From the NCBI GenBank assembly GCA_934693135.1, contig CAKUVA010000037.1:1-13479 (forward strand): a stretch of 13,479 nucleotides of DNA. Reading direction: 5' to 3'. Both the position numbers and the translations under genes were made by a program. Of the stretch, positions 1 through 8,473 are shown one piece after another (position 1 is the stretch's first letter; each line of letters begins with the position of its first letter). Below the pieces are notes generated by a model, which did not search any database, was not told the origin of the DNA, and saw nothing but the letters and a program-made list of their open reading frames with translations. This stretch comes from an uncultured Bacteroidales bacterium. GTDB taxonomy: Bacteria > Bacteroidota > Bacteroidia > Bacteroidales > UBA932.

Positions 1-30
1 AGCCTCGTAATTCATGATTCTCTTTTCCAT
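1..30 (-). CDS. Start of a twin short-peptide gene, cut by the window edge
   Basis: On the minus strand an ATG at 30-28 opens a frame reading MEKRIMNYEA before the window ends. These ten codons and the leader before them are identical to the start of the 45-aa peptide gene at 1259-1396. The copy faces the opposite way, so the invertible segment sits between two head-to-head expression loci. I see no TAnnTTTG promoter pointing leftward between 147 and 397, so I infer it is silent in this orientation. Whether the rest of the peptide and any downstream genes resemble the right-hand locus cannot be seen. Confidence 0.55.
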   Translation of the reverse strand, partial: MEKRIMNYEA

Positions 31-120
31 GTTTATTGATTTTTTTGGTTGTTTTCTCATGCCTTGTTAGTACTATTCTTCATGCGTTTTCGGACTGATG
101 TCTGTAGTGCTGTTTTTCCA

Positions 121-134
121 ACGTTTTCAAACGT
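121..134. other. Putative invertase crossover site, left copy
   Basis: ACGTTTTCAAACGT is a 14-bp palindrome apart from its central dinucleotide (TC here, GA on the other strand). Serine invertases cut around a 2-bp core between inverted half-sites, which fits this layout. It lies near the inner end of the left arm, so exchange here would flip the recombinase gene and promoter and leave leader and coding starts in place. Assignment is by pattern only. Confidence 0.5.
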
Positions 135-183
135 CCGTCTGAAAAATGGAGTTGGCTGAGAGAGGTGTGGCTGTCGGTTTATG

Positions 184-381
184 TTTTCTACCTACCTGAC
201 ACAGCTCCGAAAAGATAGTGTATAATATATAGCACTGTAATTCAATAACATAGGTTAATTTTCATCACATAAGCACACATGCCAGGTCCTGCAAAAAAAA
301 CATAGTACCTGACATAGTCCAAAAGCTATAATATATTATTATTCAGCAAGATACCACAGGCCACACCAGGTGGGTAGAAAA
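184..381. repeat. Nested repeat block inside the invertible segment
   Basis: This gene-free stretch downstream of the invertase stop is bounded by 15-bp inverted ends (184-198 and 367-381) that agree at 14 of 15 positions. Inside are two imperfect direct repeats, 193-230 and 306-336, each starting TACCTGACA, continuing through an AG.TCC and AAAAG block and ending TAATATAT. It has no credible reading frame. It could be a small degenerate MITE-like insertion, a binding region for an accessory factor, or part of the invertase gene's 3' end; the sequence does not decide. Confidence 0.5.
321..347 (-). terminator. Weak hairpin after the invertase gene
   Basis: Read on the minus strand beyond the invertase stop, GCTGAATAATAATATATTATAGC can fold into an AT-rich imperfect stem followed by four T residues (324-321). 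It may end the recombinase transcript before it runs into the left repeat arm. The stem is weak and the T-run short, so this is tentative. Confidence 0.3.
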
Positions 382-397
382 TCAGAGACCCACGCGA

Positions 398-1087
398 CTA
401 AACGATATCAGAAGTGTTACCATTTTCCGAGGAGAGCGTTTTATTTTTACGTTGATAACGTCGCTCCTTGCTAAGATTAAAAGCCAATGCTACATCCGCA
501 TTGCCGCGAAGAAATCGACTCATAGTAGTTCGAGAAACTCCACAGACGCGGCAGACATACTCCAGGGATCTGTCGGCATTGAAATAATCGATGATTTTAC
601 TTTTCTGCGATATCAGTATGGATAATTTGGGACAGAATCCTTGCTTCCGGCCGAGAATGACACCTGAAGCCTTTCTAACGGCAAGAGCCTCTTTTGTCCG
701 CATCGAAATCATTCGGCGTTCAATATCTGCGGTGAGACCGAATGCGAAACACAAGACTTGGCTGTTGATGGAATCGTCAAATGCATAGCCTTCCTTGATC
801 GAATAGAGCCGGATTCCCTTCTTTAGGCAGTGACTCATTATTTCCATAACTTCGACGAGAGTTCTACTAAGACGGGAGATTTCCGTGACAATGATTGTGT
901 CTCCTTTCTTGACACGTCTGAGAAGTCTGCCGAGTTTTCTGGATTCTTTAGAAATCTTCCCACTTATGATTTCAGTAATCCATTTATCCACAAAAAGGCT
1001 ATTTTGTGCAGTATAATTGAGAATTTCCTCTTTTTGGTTACGGATATACTGCTTATCCGTGCTAATTCTTAGATATGCGTAAACCAT
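398..1087 (-). CDS. Mpi/Hin-like serine site-specific DNA invertase
   Basis: A 229-aa serine recombinase of the resolvase/invertase family, expected to catalyse inversion of the DNA segment that carries it. The N-terminal catalytic domain opens with YLRISTDKQ, giving the nucleophile Ser9 and active-site Arg7; the EISRLSR block at 69-75 holds the conserved arginines. A long helix (about 110-138, ADIERRMISMRTKEAL) leads to a small C-terminal helix-turn-helix at about 175-195 for DNA recognition, then a basic tail of about 30 residues. The length is close to Mpi, Hin and Gin and far shorter than large serine integrases, so promoter inversion is likelier than phage integration. It lies wholly between the inverted repeats. 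The start at 1087 is the only good one, since the nucleophile is nine residues in. No promoter of its own was recognised upstream. Confidence 0.93.
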   Translation of the reverse strand: MVYAYLRISTDKQYIRNQKEEILNYTAQNSLFVDKWITEIISGKISKESRKLGRLLRRVKKGDTIIVTEISRLSRTLVEVMEIMSHCLKKGIRLYSIKEGYAFDDSINSQVLCFAFGLTADIERRMISMRTKEALAVRKASGVILGRKQGFCPKLSILISQKSKIIDYFNADRSLEYVCRVCGVSRTTMSRFLRGNADVALAFNLSKERRYQRKNKTLSSENGNTSDIV

Positions 1088-1106
1088 AATTTTTTAAATT
1101 ATTTCA

Positions 1107-1136
1107 TTGAATATTAAATAAATCTGTTTACATTTG
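1107..1136 (+). promoter_or_regulatory. Invertible outward promoter (-33/-7 Bacteroidetes type)
   Basis: TTG at 1107-1109 (within CATTG) is followed after 19 bases by TACATTTG at 1129-1136, a full match to the TAnnTTTG -7 element at standard spacing. Transcription would start near 1143, right at the inner end of the right repeat arm, and run into the 45-aa peptide gene. The promoter lies inside the segment expected to invert, so it is predicted to be ON for the right-hand locus as drawn and to serve the left-hand locus after inversion. Confidence 0.75.
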
Positions 1137-1142
1137 CACTTG

Positions 1143-1288
1143 TTTTTCAGACGGACGTTTGAAAACGTTGGAAAAACGACACTACAGACATCAGTCCGAA
1201 AACGCATGAAAAATAGTACTAACAAGGCATGAGAAAACAACCAAAAAAATCAATAAACATGGAAAAGAGAATCATGAATTACGAGGCT
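1143..1288. repeat. Right arm of long inverted repeat flanking the invertase segment
   Basis: Reverse complement of 1-146 with three mismatches. It contains in order the putative crossover palindrome, about 90 bases of untranslated leader, the ATG at 1259 and the first ten codons of the short-peptide gene; identity ends at 1288 or at whatever lies left of the window. The extent is much longer than the short sites a serine invertase needs, suggesting that the whole leader and translation start were duplicated or kept identical. Confidence 0.95.
1155..1168. other. Putative invertase crossover site, right copy
   Basis: ACGTTTGAAAACGT has perfect 6-bp inverted halves (ACGTTT / AAACGT) around the dinucleotide GA at 1161-1162. 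The overlapping decamer AGACGGACGT (1149-1158) agrees at 9 of 10 places with ARACGTWCGT, the half-site I recall from memory for Mpi-controlled promoters of Bacteroides fragilis. The site is about 20 bases downstream of the -7 element, so exchange here moves the promoter but not the leader. Confidence 0.5.
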
Positions 1289-1396
1289 CCTGAAGCTACA
1301 GTCTTCGGAGTCGAGACACAGAATTGTTTCGCATCGGGCGGTTATGATACCCCAAGAGGAAATGGTTATGGGTTTGATGATGAGTGTGAAGAATAG
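1259..1396 (+). CDS. Short peptide (45 aa) at the head of the phase-variable lipoprotein locus
   Basis: A small gene too short for usual ORF cut-offs. It begins MEKRIMNYEAPEATVFGVE and ends with a Gly/Tyr-rich, acidic tail (DDECEE). A Gly-Gly pair at 27-28 follows CFAS and separates a leader-like half from a 17-residue tail; cysteines are at 23 and 43. I recall short Bacteroidales peptides with an EAPE-like start and a C/F-A-S-G block, usually called hypothetical. Support for being real: its first ten codons lie inside the inverted repeat and are kept identical in the opposite-facing copy, it is the first frame after the invertible promoter, and it ends 22 bases before a lipoprotein start. 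A shorter start at 1274 (MNYEAPE) is possible. Function unknown; a secreted peptide, a RiPP-like precursor or a translational leader are all open. Confidence 0.7.
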   Translation: MEKRIMNYEAPEATVFGVETQNCFASGGYDTPRGNGYGFDDECEE

Positions 1397-1418
1397 GTCA
1401 CTTAAAAACACGTGTCGT

Positions 1419-2936
1419 ATGAAAAAAATTCTGACATTAACAGCATCAGCACTTGCACTGATAGCATGTTCAAGAACTGAAAATGAAACAGCTGAGACTC
1501 TCTCTCAGAATGTTATTGTACGCATCCATGATTTCGACGGGGAAAATAATACCAAAGCGACAATCGGCTATAACGACCCGAAATCATTCAGTTGGACTAA
1601 AGATGACGTTATCGGTGTATGGCCACTTACTGTAGATGAAAACCAGACTGCTACACAGATGTCGTTTAAATTGTCTGAGTCTAATGGGGCTTCTGCAGTG
1701 TTCAAAGGCTCTGGTTGGGGACTGATTTGTGATGGAAAATATGAATATACATCATATTATCCATATAGCGATAATGTCGATAAAAAAGCTATAGAAGTGA
1801 ATTATCCGGCCAATCTTGATTTGTCGAATGATGCTGCGATATCGCAGATATTCCCATATCTCTATATGTACGCTACTCCTATTACTCCAGAAAATACGGA
1901 ATCTGCCTCATTTGACTTCTATCAGTTGAGTGCTCTCGCTAAATTCGTCATCACTGCTCCTTCAGGTGTGCAATATACCAAAATGACAATTTCTTCAGCT
2001 GAGGATATCTTTGTCACGAAAGCTACATATGACCTTACTTCAGCAACGAAAGCTAACAAGCCTTCAATCACAGCGACGGAAAAGGTTAATACTATCGGTA
2101 TGTCTATCAATGCTGTATCATTGAAAGAAGGAGCTCCACTGACTGCTTGGTTCATAATGTGCCCTACAGCCCTTTCAGGAAAGGAATTGACAATAAAGTT
2201 GTATGATAGTAACAATAATAAGTATTCTGGCAGTATCTCTTGTACTAAAGACCAGGTGTCTGGAAAAGTGTATAAGTATAGCGTAACAGTTGCTAAAGAA
2301 GATAAGCCAGAGTTCAATCCAGCTTCTGTTGAACCTGTAGATCTCGGTCATCAATATCTCCTCTTTGCTCCTTTCAATGTCGGAGCTACATCTATTGAGG
2401 AAATAGGTGATTACTTTGCTAATGGTGAGGTCGCTACGAAAGCTGAATTTACTCAAGATAACTGGAGTGGCAAGAGTGCGACATGGCGAGAAAACGGAAG
2501 AAAGAGCGGAAATATTGTCCTTAAGGAATTCGAAACGAAATTTGATGCCGCCGCAACAATTTGGGGAAATGGCTGGAAAACCCCTAATTATATAGAATTG
2601 AATGCATTCCTACAGGATAGTTGTGATAAGGAATGGGTGACTATCAATGGTACACAAGGCTGGAAGTGCTACAATAAGAGCGATCACAGCAAATGGATTT
2701 TCCTCCCTGCAACAGGCTATAAGGATGGCAGCAATGTCATGAATAGTAAATTTGGCTATTATTGGACAAGCTACACGACCGAAAATGAGTCTGGTGTAAA
2801 AACGTACTATAATGAGGTTTGCGATAAAGATTCACCTAAAAATATGGGAAGTGTTAAGCCAGGATATGCGGGACTTGCCATTCGTCCTGTAATAGAGAAG
2901 ACCGCATGGGAGGCAAGACAGAAAAGCAATCAGTAA
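1419..2936 (+). CDS. Fimbrillin-like lipoprotein with C-terminal FISUMP domain
   Basis: A 505-aa predicted surface lipoprotein. The start at 1419 is chosen because it gives a standard lipoprotein signal (MKKILTLTASALALIAC, lipid-bearing Cys17); an in-frame ATG at 1344 would overlap the 45-aa peptide gene and bury the signal. Residues about 30-293 look like the fimbrillin/Mfa_like_1 family of Bacteroidales: a FSWTKDDVIGVWP block near 57-69, GSGWGLICDGKYEY...YYPYS near 97-117 and SALAKFVI near 171-178. Residues about 305-495 resemble the Fibrobacter succinogenes major paralogous (FISUMP) domain: DLGHQYLLFAPFNVGA, EEIGDYFANGE, WKTPNYIELNAF, IFLPATGY and FGYYWTSY, ending LAIRPV. By family knowledge, fimbrillin-like lipoproteins can be pilus tip, anchor or stalk subunits; the FISUMP domain is of unknown function and may act as an adhesive tip. 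First large gene of the invertible-promoter transcript. Confidence 0.85.
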   Translation: MKKILTLTASALALIACSRTENETAETLSQNVIVRIHDFDGENNTKATIGYNDPKSFSWTKDDVIGVWPLTVDENQTATQMSFKLSESNGASAVFKGSGWGLICDGKYEYTSYYPYSDNVDKKAIEVNYPANLDLSNDAAISQIFPYLYMYATPITPENTESASFDFYQLSALAKFVITAPSGVQYTKMTISSAEDIFVTKATYDLTSATKANKPSITATEKVNTIGMSINAVSLKEGAPLTAWFIMCPTALSGKELTIKLYDSNNNKYSGSISCTKDQVSGKVYKYSVTVAKEDKPEFNPASVEPVDLGHQYLLFAPFNVGATSIEEIGDYFANGEVATKAEFTQDNWSGKSATWRENGRKSGNIVLKEFETKFDAAATIWGNGWKTPNYIELNAFLQDSCDKEWVTINGTQGWKCYNKSDHSKWIFLPATGYKDGSNVMNSKFGYYWTSYTTENESGVKTYYNEVCDKDSPKNMGSVKPGYAGLAIRPVIEKTAWEARQKSNQ

Positions 2937-2957
2937 ATGATATAAACAATGATTCAG

Positions 2958-3001
2958 GATTCCTTCCGTGGGTATAATTGCCTGCGGAGGAGTCTTTTTT
3001 T
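2958..3001 (+). terminator. Terminator or attenuator hairpin between the two lipoprotein genes
   Basis: GATTCCTTCCG (2958-2968) pairs with CGGAGGAGTC (2985-2994) in ten pairs with one bulge and one G-T pair, followed by seven T residues (2995-3001). It is shaped like a Rho-independent terminator but ends only four bases before the ATG at 3006. Its 3' arm holds GGAGGAG, the only Shine-Dalgarno-like stretch near that start. It could limit read-through from the upstream gene, hide the ribosome site, or both. Confidence 0.6.
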
Positions 3002-3005
3002 GCAT

Positions 3006-4763
3006 ATGAAAATCATAAAATTTATTTGTTTGGCGATTCTTGCCGCAGGATGCTCTTCTGTAAATGAACCAGCCCATGATGTTCCGGCTAACGATGCGGT
3101 GACCGCATCCGTCGTAGTCGAGGATTTCATTATGTGTGACAATGTTAAATCAGTGTCAGAGGATGGTTTCACGTTTTCGTTTAAGGCTGGTGACAAGATC
3201 GGCATTGTGCCATTCACCAAAGACGGAAATAATTCTCAGACATCACAACTACCATTGAATATTACTGATGGAGAGGGGAGTACTGCCGCTAAGTTCACTA
3301 CGGGGGCTGGCTGGTCATTGATTTCAGATGGAAGATATGGTTATTTCGCATACTATCCTTATTCAAAGGATTATATGACAAAAGGAATTTATATTGACTT
3401 TACTTCACAAGAACAGTTAGAGAATGGCGCTACTGAACATCTTTCGAAATACGATTACCTATATTCCGAAGCTGTAACTCCGATATCTTCATCTGCTGCA
3501 AATTTTAGGTTGAAGCATTTGTGCGCCCTTGCTAAGTTCGTTGTCAATGTGCCTGAAGAATATGCGGCTTCCAAAATAAAGAGTATGTCAATCTCTGCTG
3601 ATGATAATGTATTTGTCGGGAAAGGAATATTTAACATTGCGGGTATTAAGAATGATGAAAAGCCATCATTTGGTGAGGAAGAATATAGTAAAGTTCTATC
3701 TCTTAAGATGGCTGATATTGTTCCCGACGATGGGAAAATAGTTGCATATATGATGATGTGTCCTGCATCATTGGGAGGAAAGGACATTGAAGTCAAGATA
3801 TGGACAGAGAACAACAAAGCATTATCAGGAAAAATCCATTGTGAATACGACCAGCAGAATGGCGTTATATATAATTATGATGTTGATGTTCTTCCGGCAG
3901 ATACGCCAAATATTCTTCCAGATAAACCAGAAGATGGGGAAACATTGAATATACTTCTTGTCGGACATAGCTTTGGAGTTGATGCGACGGAATATCTACC
4001 TTCTCTTTTGGTCAATGCCGGTATATACAATGTCAATATAGGGCGTTTTTATTATCCTAACTGCGACCTTGCTCGTCACTATGACTATTTCGTAAATGAG
4101 ACTCCATACACATTTTATTATTGTTCAGCAGGGGATACCAAATATACTGCCAGCTCCAAGACTTTGAAATCTGTTGTTGAACAGAAGTGGTGGGATATAG
4201 TTGTGTTCCAACAGAGTATAAATACGACTGGTGCTGGTACATATAGTACATATCAGCCTTATTTGAATAATCTCATTAAAGGTGTTCAAGATATTTCAAT
4301 CAAGAACTACGGAATGGTACCATTTATCGGATGGCACATGTTCTGGGGTTATGATGGTGGCTATGACAATATGGTCTCTAAAATCAGGGAAGCTACAAAA
4401 GAAATGATGTCTGAAACAGGTATCGAGATTATAATACCTTCAGGGACAGCTGTTGATATTGCTCGTAATACATCATATAATAGTAATGGCACAGAAATAA
4501 AGCTAGTAAATGAAATCTACGGAGATGGTTTTCATTGCTCTCGTGGTGTCGGGCGTTATCTTGGCTCGTGCACATGGTTTGAATCCATTATACAACCTTT
4601 ATATGGTGTGAGCGTAGTTGGCAATAAATTCCGTATGACGGAGATGATGTCAGGAGAATCCGATGCTCCTGAAGGAAGAAAGTTCTTCCCTGTTAATGAT
4701 GATAAAGCCTTAATCTTGCAGAAATGTGCTGCAGAGGCAGTCAAAAATCCATTTGGAAAATAG
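3006..4763 (+). CDS. Fimbrillin-like lipoprotein fused to an SGNH-type (DUF4886) hydrolase domain
   Basis: A 585-aa predicted lipoprotein. The start at 3006 gives the signal MKIIKFICLAILAAGC with Cys16; a frame start at 2949 would lie inside the preceding hairpin. Residues about 30-297 repeat the fimbrillin-like plan of the upstream protein (FTFSFKAGDKIGIVPF near 55-70, GAGWSLISDGRYGYFAYYPYS near 100-120, CALAKFVV near 173-180, IVAYMMMCPASLGGK near 245-259). After a Pro/Asp-rich linker, residues about 313-545 resemble DUF4886, an SGNH-hydrolase-like family: LNILLVGHSFG (Ser322 as candidate nucleophile), WDIVVFQQS near 396-404, and DGFH (507-510) for the Asp/His pair. This predicts a surface-tethered esterase or deacetylase, perhaps on glycans; substrate unknown. 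Same strand as the FISUMP fusion, 69 bases downstream, so probably in the same phase-variable unit. Confidence 0.82.
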   Translation: MKIIKFICLAILAAGCSSVNEPAHDVPANDAVTASVVVEDFIMCDNVKSVSEDGFTFSFKAGDKIGIVPFTKDGNNSQTSQLPLNITDGEGSTAAKFTTGAGWSLISDGRYGYFAYYPYSKDYMTKGIYIDFTSQEQLENGATEHLSKYDYLYSEAVTPISSSAANFRLKHLCALAKFVVNVPEEYAASKIKSMSISADDNVFVGKGIFNIAGIKNDEKPSFGEEEYSKVLSLKMADIVPDDGKIVAYMMMCPASLGGKDIEVKIWTENNKALSGKIHCEYDQQNGVIYNYDVDVLPADTPNILPDKPEDGETLNILLVGHSFGVDATEYLPSLLVNAGIYNVNIGRFYYPNCDLARHYDYFVNETPYTFYYCSAGDTKYTASSKTLKSVVEQKWWDIVVFQQSINTTGAGTYSTYQPYLNNLIKGVQDISIKNYGMVPFIGWHMFWGYDGGYDNMVSKIREATKEMMSETGIEIIIPSGTAVDIARNTSYNSNGTEIKLVNEIYGDGFHCSRGVGRYLGSCTWFESIIQPLYGVSVVGNKFRMTEMMSGESDAPEGRKFFPVNDDKALILQKCAAEAVKNPFGK

Positions 4764-4771
4764 TGACAAAA

Positions 4772-4789
4772 CCTCCAATTATCAGGAGG
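4772..4789 (+). other. Small hairpin after the DUF4886 lipoprotein gene
   Basis: CCTCC (4772-4776) and GGAGG (4785-4789) can pair over an eight-base loop just after the stop at 4763. It has no T-run, so it may only stabilise the 3' end or be incidental. Confidence 0.3.
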
Positions 4790-4812
4790 CTATATATAAA
4801 TAAGTATTGTTT

Positions 4813-4850
4813 AGGGTTCCTCAGGGTTGTGATAACCGTAGGGGAACCCT
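4813..4850. terminator. Hairpin between convergent genes, probably bidirectional terminator
   Basis: AGGGTTCC (4813-4820) pairs perfectly with GGAACCCT (4843-4850), with further inner pairing of GGTT and AACC. On the plus strand it is followed by ATTTTCAT, on the minus strand by AAACAATAC, so the classical T-run is modest on the first and absent on the second. It lies between the stop of the lipoprotein gene (4763) and the stop of the GH97 gene (4860) and is the only clear stem there. Confidence 0.6.
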
Positions 4851-4859
4851 ATTTTCATA

Positions 4860-7088
<2,229 letters not shown>

Positions 7089-7091
7089 TTA

Positions 7092-8372
7092 TTATAATCC
7101 GAGTTCTACCTGAAATCTTACTGCGAGACGATCGTAATCATTGCTGAACGACTCGCTTCTGGTATTATATGAGAGGTCGAGTTGTAGTTTGACATTATGC
7201 CCGATGAGGTATCGTGTGAGTCCTATTGTACTTTGGTTCCAAAATTTATATCCTACATTTGGCTTTGTGTCTTTGTTTGGAATGATGGAAGAACTTCTCG
7301 CCGCTAACTCCCATTTTTTTTCGAATATATAGCTTGCTTGCAGGTTTGTTCCCATTCCATTGAAAATGAATAGTCCTGTATCTCCGAATGTGGAAGGTGT
7401 TTCTGAATATCGGCCCATGAAGTCAACATGAAATGAAAAGCCCCGGTATTTGAGGACAATGTCTGCGAAATAGGAACCTATGTTTCTTGTGATATCATCA
7501 GGCATTATACTCCCTGTCAACCCACTTGTGCGGCATGCGTTATGGTTGTATAGATAGCCGGCACCTATCATCAGCTTTGCTTTTTCTTCGTAATAAGTAT
7601 CGCCTTCCGTATAAGCACCTTTAGCATTGAAATGTCCCATCGGGAATAACTCTATCCTGCCTGCATAGGCGAATCCGTTGTTGGTGGATGACCGCCAGCT
7701 AGGACCTTCTCCCATTGTTACAGATGCGTATGCTGAGATTCCGGCCTTGTCAATGCTCCCGCTATGATATTCTCCGAAAAATCCGAAATCACGATTGCCA
7801 CCGAACATGCTGTTGACAATACTTCTATCTATAAATTGTAGTGCCCCTGAAGAATTCATCAACGCCCTATTTGTCTTTACCTTAGTCTGGCCGAAGCCGA
7901 AGTTCCATGAACTATTTGGCTTGTAGTAAACTATGGCATCCTTGATGATGTTTGTATTGCCGTTAGGTGTCTGTTTGGAATCATTTCCTGAAAAGCCTAA
8001 TTGTATGGTATATAATACTTTTGGCGAGAATACATATCCATCGAACCTTAATCTGAGGCGCCTTATTTCAGCCTGAGTTTGTGTTAGGGCCATGTCTTTG
8101 TCGAATGTAAGTCCTGCGGTATTCTGCATGCGGAAACGAATTGTAGTCTTGAATGAGTTGTCTGCAGGCATAAATGAGAGCCCTTTTCCTATCTCCACAT
8201 TAGGCATGTTGGCAAGTTGCTCATGTAGTTCGTCCTTGATGGCCTCGTCTATATATTTTTTGATAGTTTTGTCCTGCTTCTTGTCTTGGTCGTTTTCTGT
8301 AGCAGATATCCCGGAGCAAACTAAAAGGCTGATCATTGCCAATGCAATTTTCTGTAGTTCTATATGCTTCAT
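7092..8372 (-). CDS. OprO/OprP-like outer-membrane porin
   Basis: A 426-aa outer-membrane beta-barrel of the phosphate-selective porin O/P family. A signal peptide covers about 1-24 (cleavage near GISA/TE). A Lys/Asp/Glu-rich, probably coiled-coil segment (about 26-56) follows, as common in trimeric porins. The barrel shows family blocks: IRRLRLRFDGYVFSPKVLYTIQLGFS (about 103-128), DAIVYYKPNSSWNFGFGQTKV (about 145-165) and LQFIDRSIVNSMFGGNRDFGFF (about 178-199). It ends in the typical amphipathic strand (RLAVRFQVELGL). Despite the family name, bacteroidetal members are not shown to be phosphate-specific. Being first in an operon with a SusB-like enzyme, it may admit sugars or oligosaccharides; that is inference. 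Confidence 0.86.
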   Translation of the reverse strand: MKHIELQKIALAMISLLVCSGISATENDQDKKQDKTIKKYIDEAIKDELHEQLANMPNVEIGKGLSFMPADNSFKTTIRFRMQNTAGLTFDKDMALTQTQAEIRRLRLRFDGYVFSPKVLYTIQLGFSGNDSKQTPNGNTNIIKDAIVYYKPNSSWNFGFGQTKVKTNRALMNSSGALQFIDRSIVNSMFGGNRDFGFFGEYHSGSIDKAGISAYASVTMGEGPSWRSSTNNGFAYAGRIELFPMGHFNAKGAYTEGDTYYEEKAKLMIGAGYLYNHNACRTSGLTGSIMPDDITRNIGSYFADIVLKYRGFSFHVDFMGRYSETPSTFGDTGLFIFNGMGTNLQASYIFEKKWELAARSSSIIPNKDTKPNVGYKFWNQSTIGLTRYLIGHNVKLQLDLSYNTRSESFSNDYDRLAVRFQVELGL

Positions 8373-8399
8373 ACTTATTTTCTGTAATGTGTAAAATTA

Positions 8400-8407
8400 C
8401 AAAAATA
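8400..8407 (-). promoter_or_regulatory. Likely -7 element of the porin-GH97 operon
   Basis: On the minus strand TATTTTTG (8407-8400) matches TAnnTTTG and lies 28 bases before the porin ATG. No good TTTG -33 element is found 18-21 bases upstream, where the sequence is AT-rich, so it is either activator-dependent or not the true start. It shares a 101-bp intergenic stretch with a divergent promoter. Confidence 0.45.
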
Positions 8408-8439
8408 CAAAAAACATAAAGATTAAAACGAAAAATAAT

Positions 8440-8447
8440 TATATTTG
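8440..8447 (+). promoter_or_regulatory. Likely -7 element of the Sel1/ATP-grasp operon
   Basis: TATATTTG fits TAnnTTTG exactly and lies 26 bases before the ATG at 8474, giving a short leader. The region 19 bases upstream has no TTTG, so the -33 part is not evident. Confidence 0.5.
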
Positions 8448-8473
8448 TCATCAGTACATAAAATTTACGCCAC

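Larger units (their letters stand above)
1..146. repeat. Left arm of long inverted repeat flanking the invertase segment
   Basis: Positions 1-146 are the reverse complement of 1143-1288 with three mismatches (78 against 1211, 110 against 1179, 111 against 1178), so 143 of 146 bases agree. The match is lost inward at 147/1142; outward it still runs at position 1, so the arm probably continues beyond the window. Read leftward on the minus strand, it holds the same leader and start codons as the right arm. All three mismatches lie outside the proposed crossover palindrome, as expected if only the inner segment is exchanged. Confidence 0.95.

Noticed and set aside
184..381. CRISPR array
   Set aside because: Only two imperfect repeats, without uniform spacers or cas genes.
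147..397. Leftward promoter for the twin peptide gene in the present orientation
   Set aside because: No CAAAnnTA (TAnnTTTG on the minus strand) occurs here; TATAAT-like strings are present but do not fit the Bacteroidetes consensus.
398..1087. Resolvase of a transposon or phage integrase
   Set aside because: No transposase, phage gene or res-like tandem sites are nearby; the short protein between inverted repeats with an outward promoter fits an invertase.
1344..1418. Upstream start for the FISUMP lipoprotein
   Set aside because: It overlaps the 45-aa peptide gene in another frame and would place 25 polar residues before a clear lipoprotein signal that begins at 1419.
2949..3005. Upstream start for the DUF4886 lipoprotein
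   Set aside because: It would translate through the terminator-like hairpin and add 19 residues before an intact lipoprotein signal at 3006.
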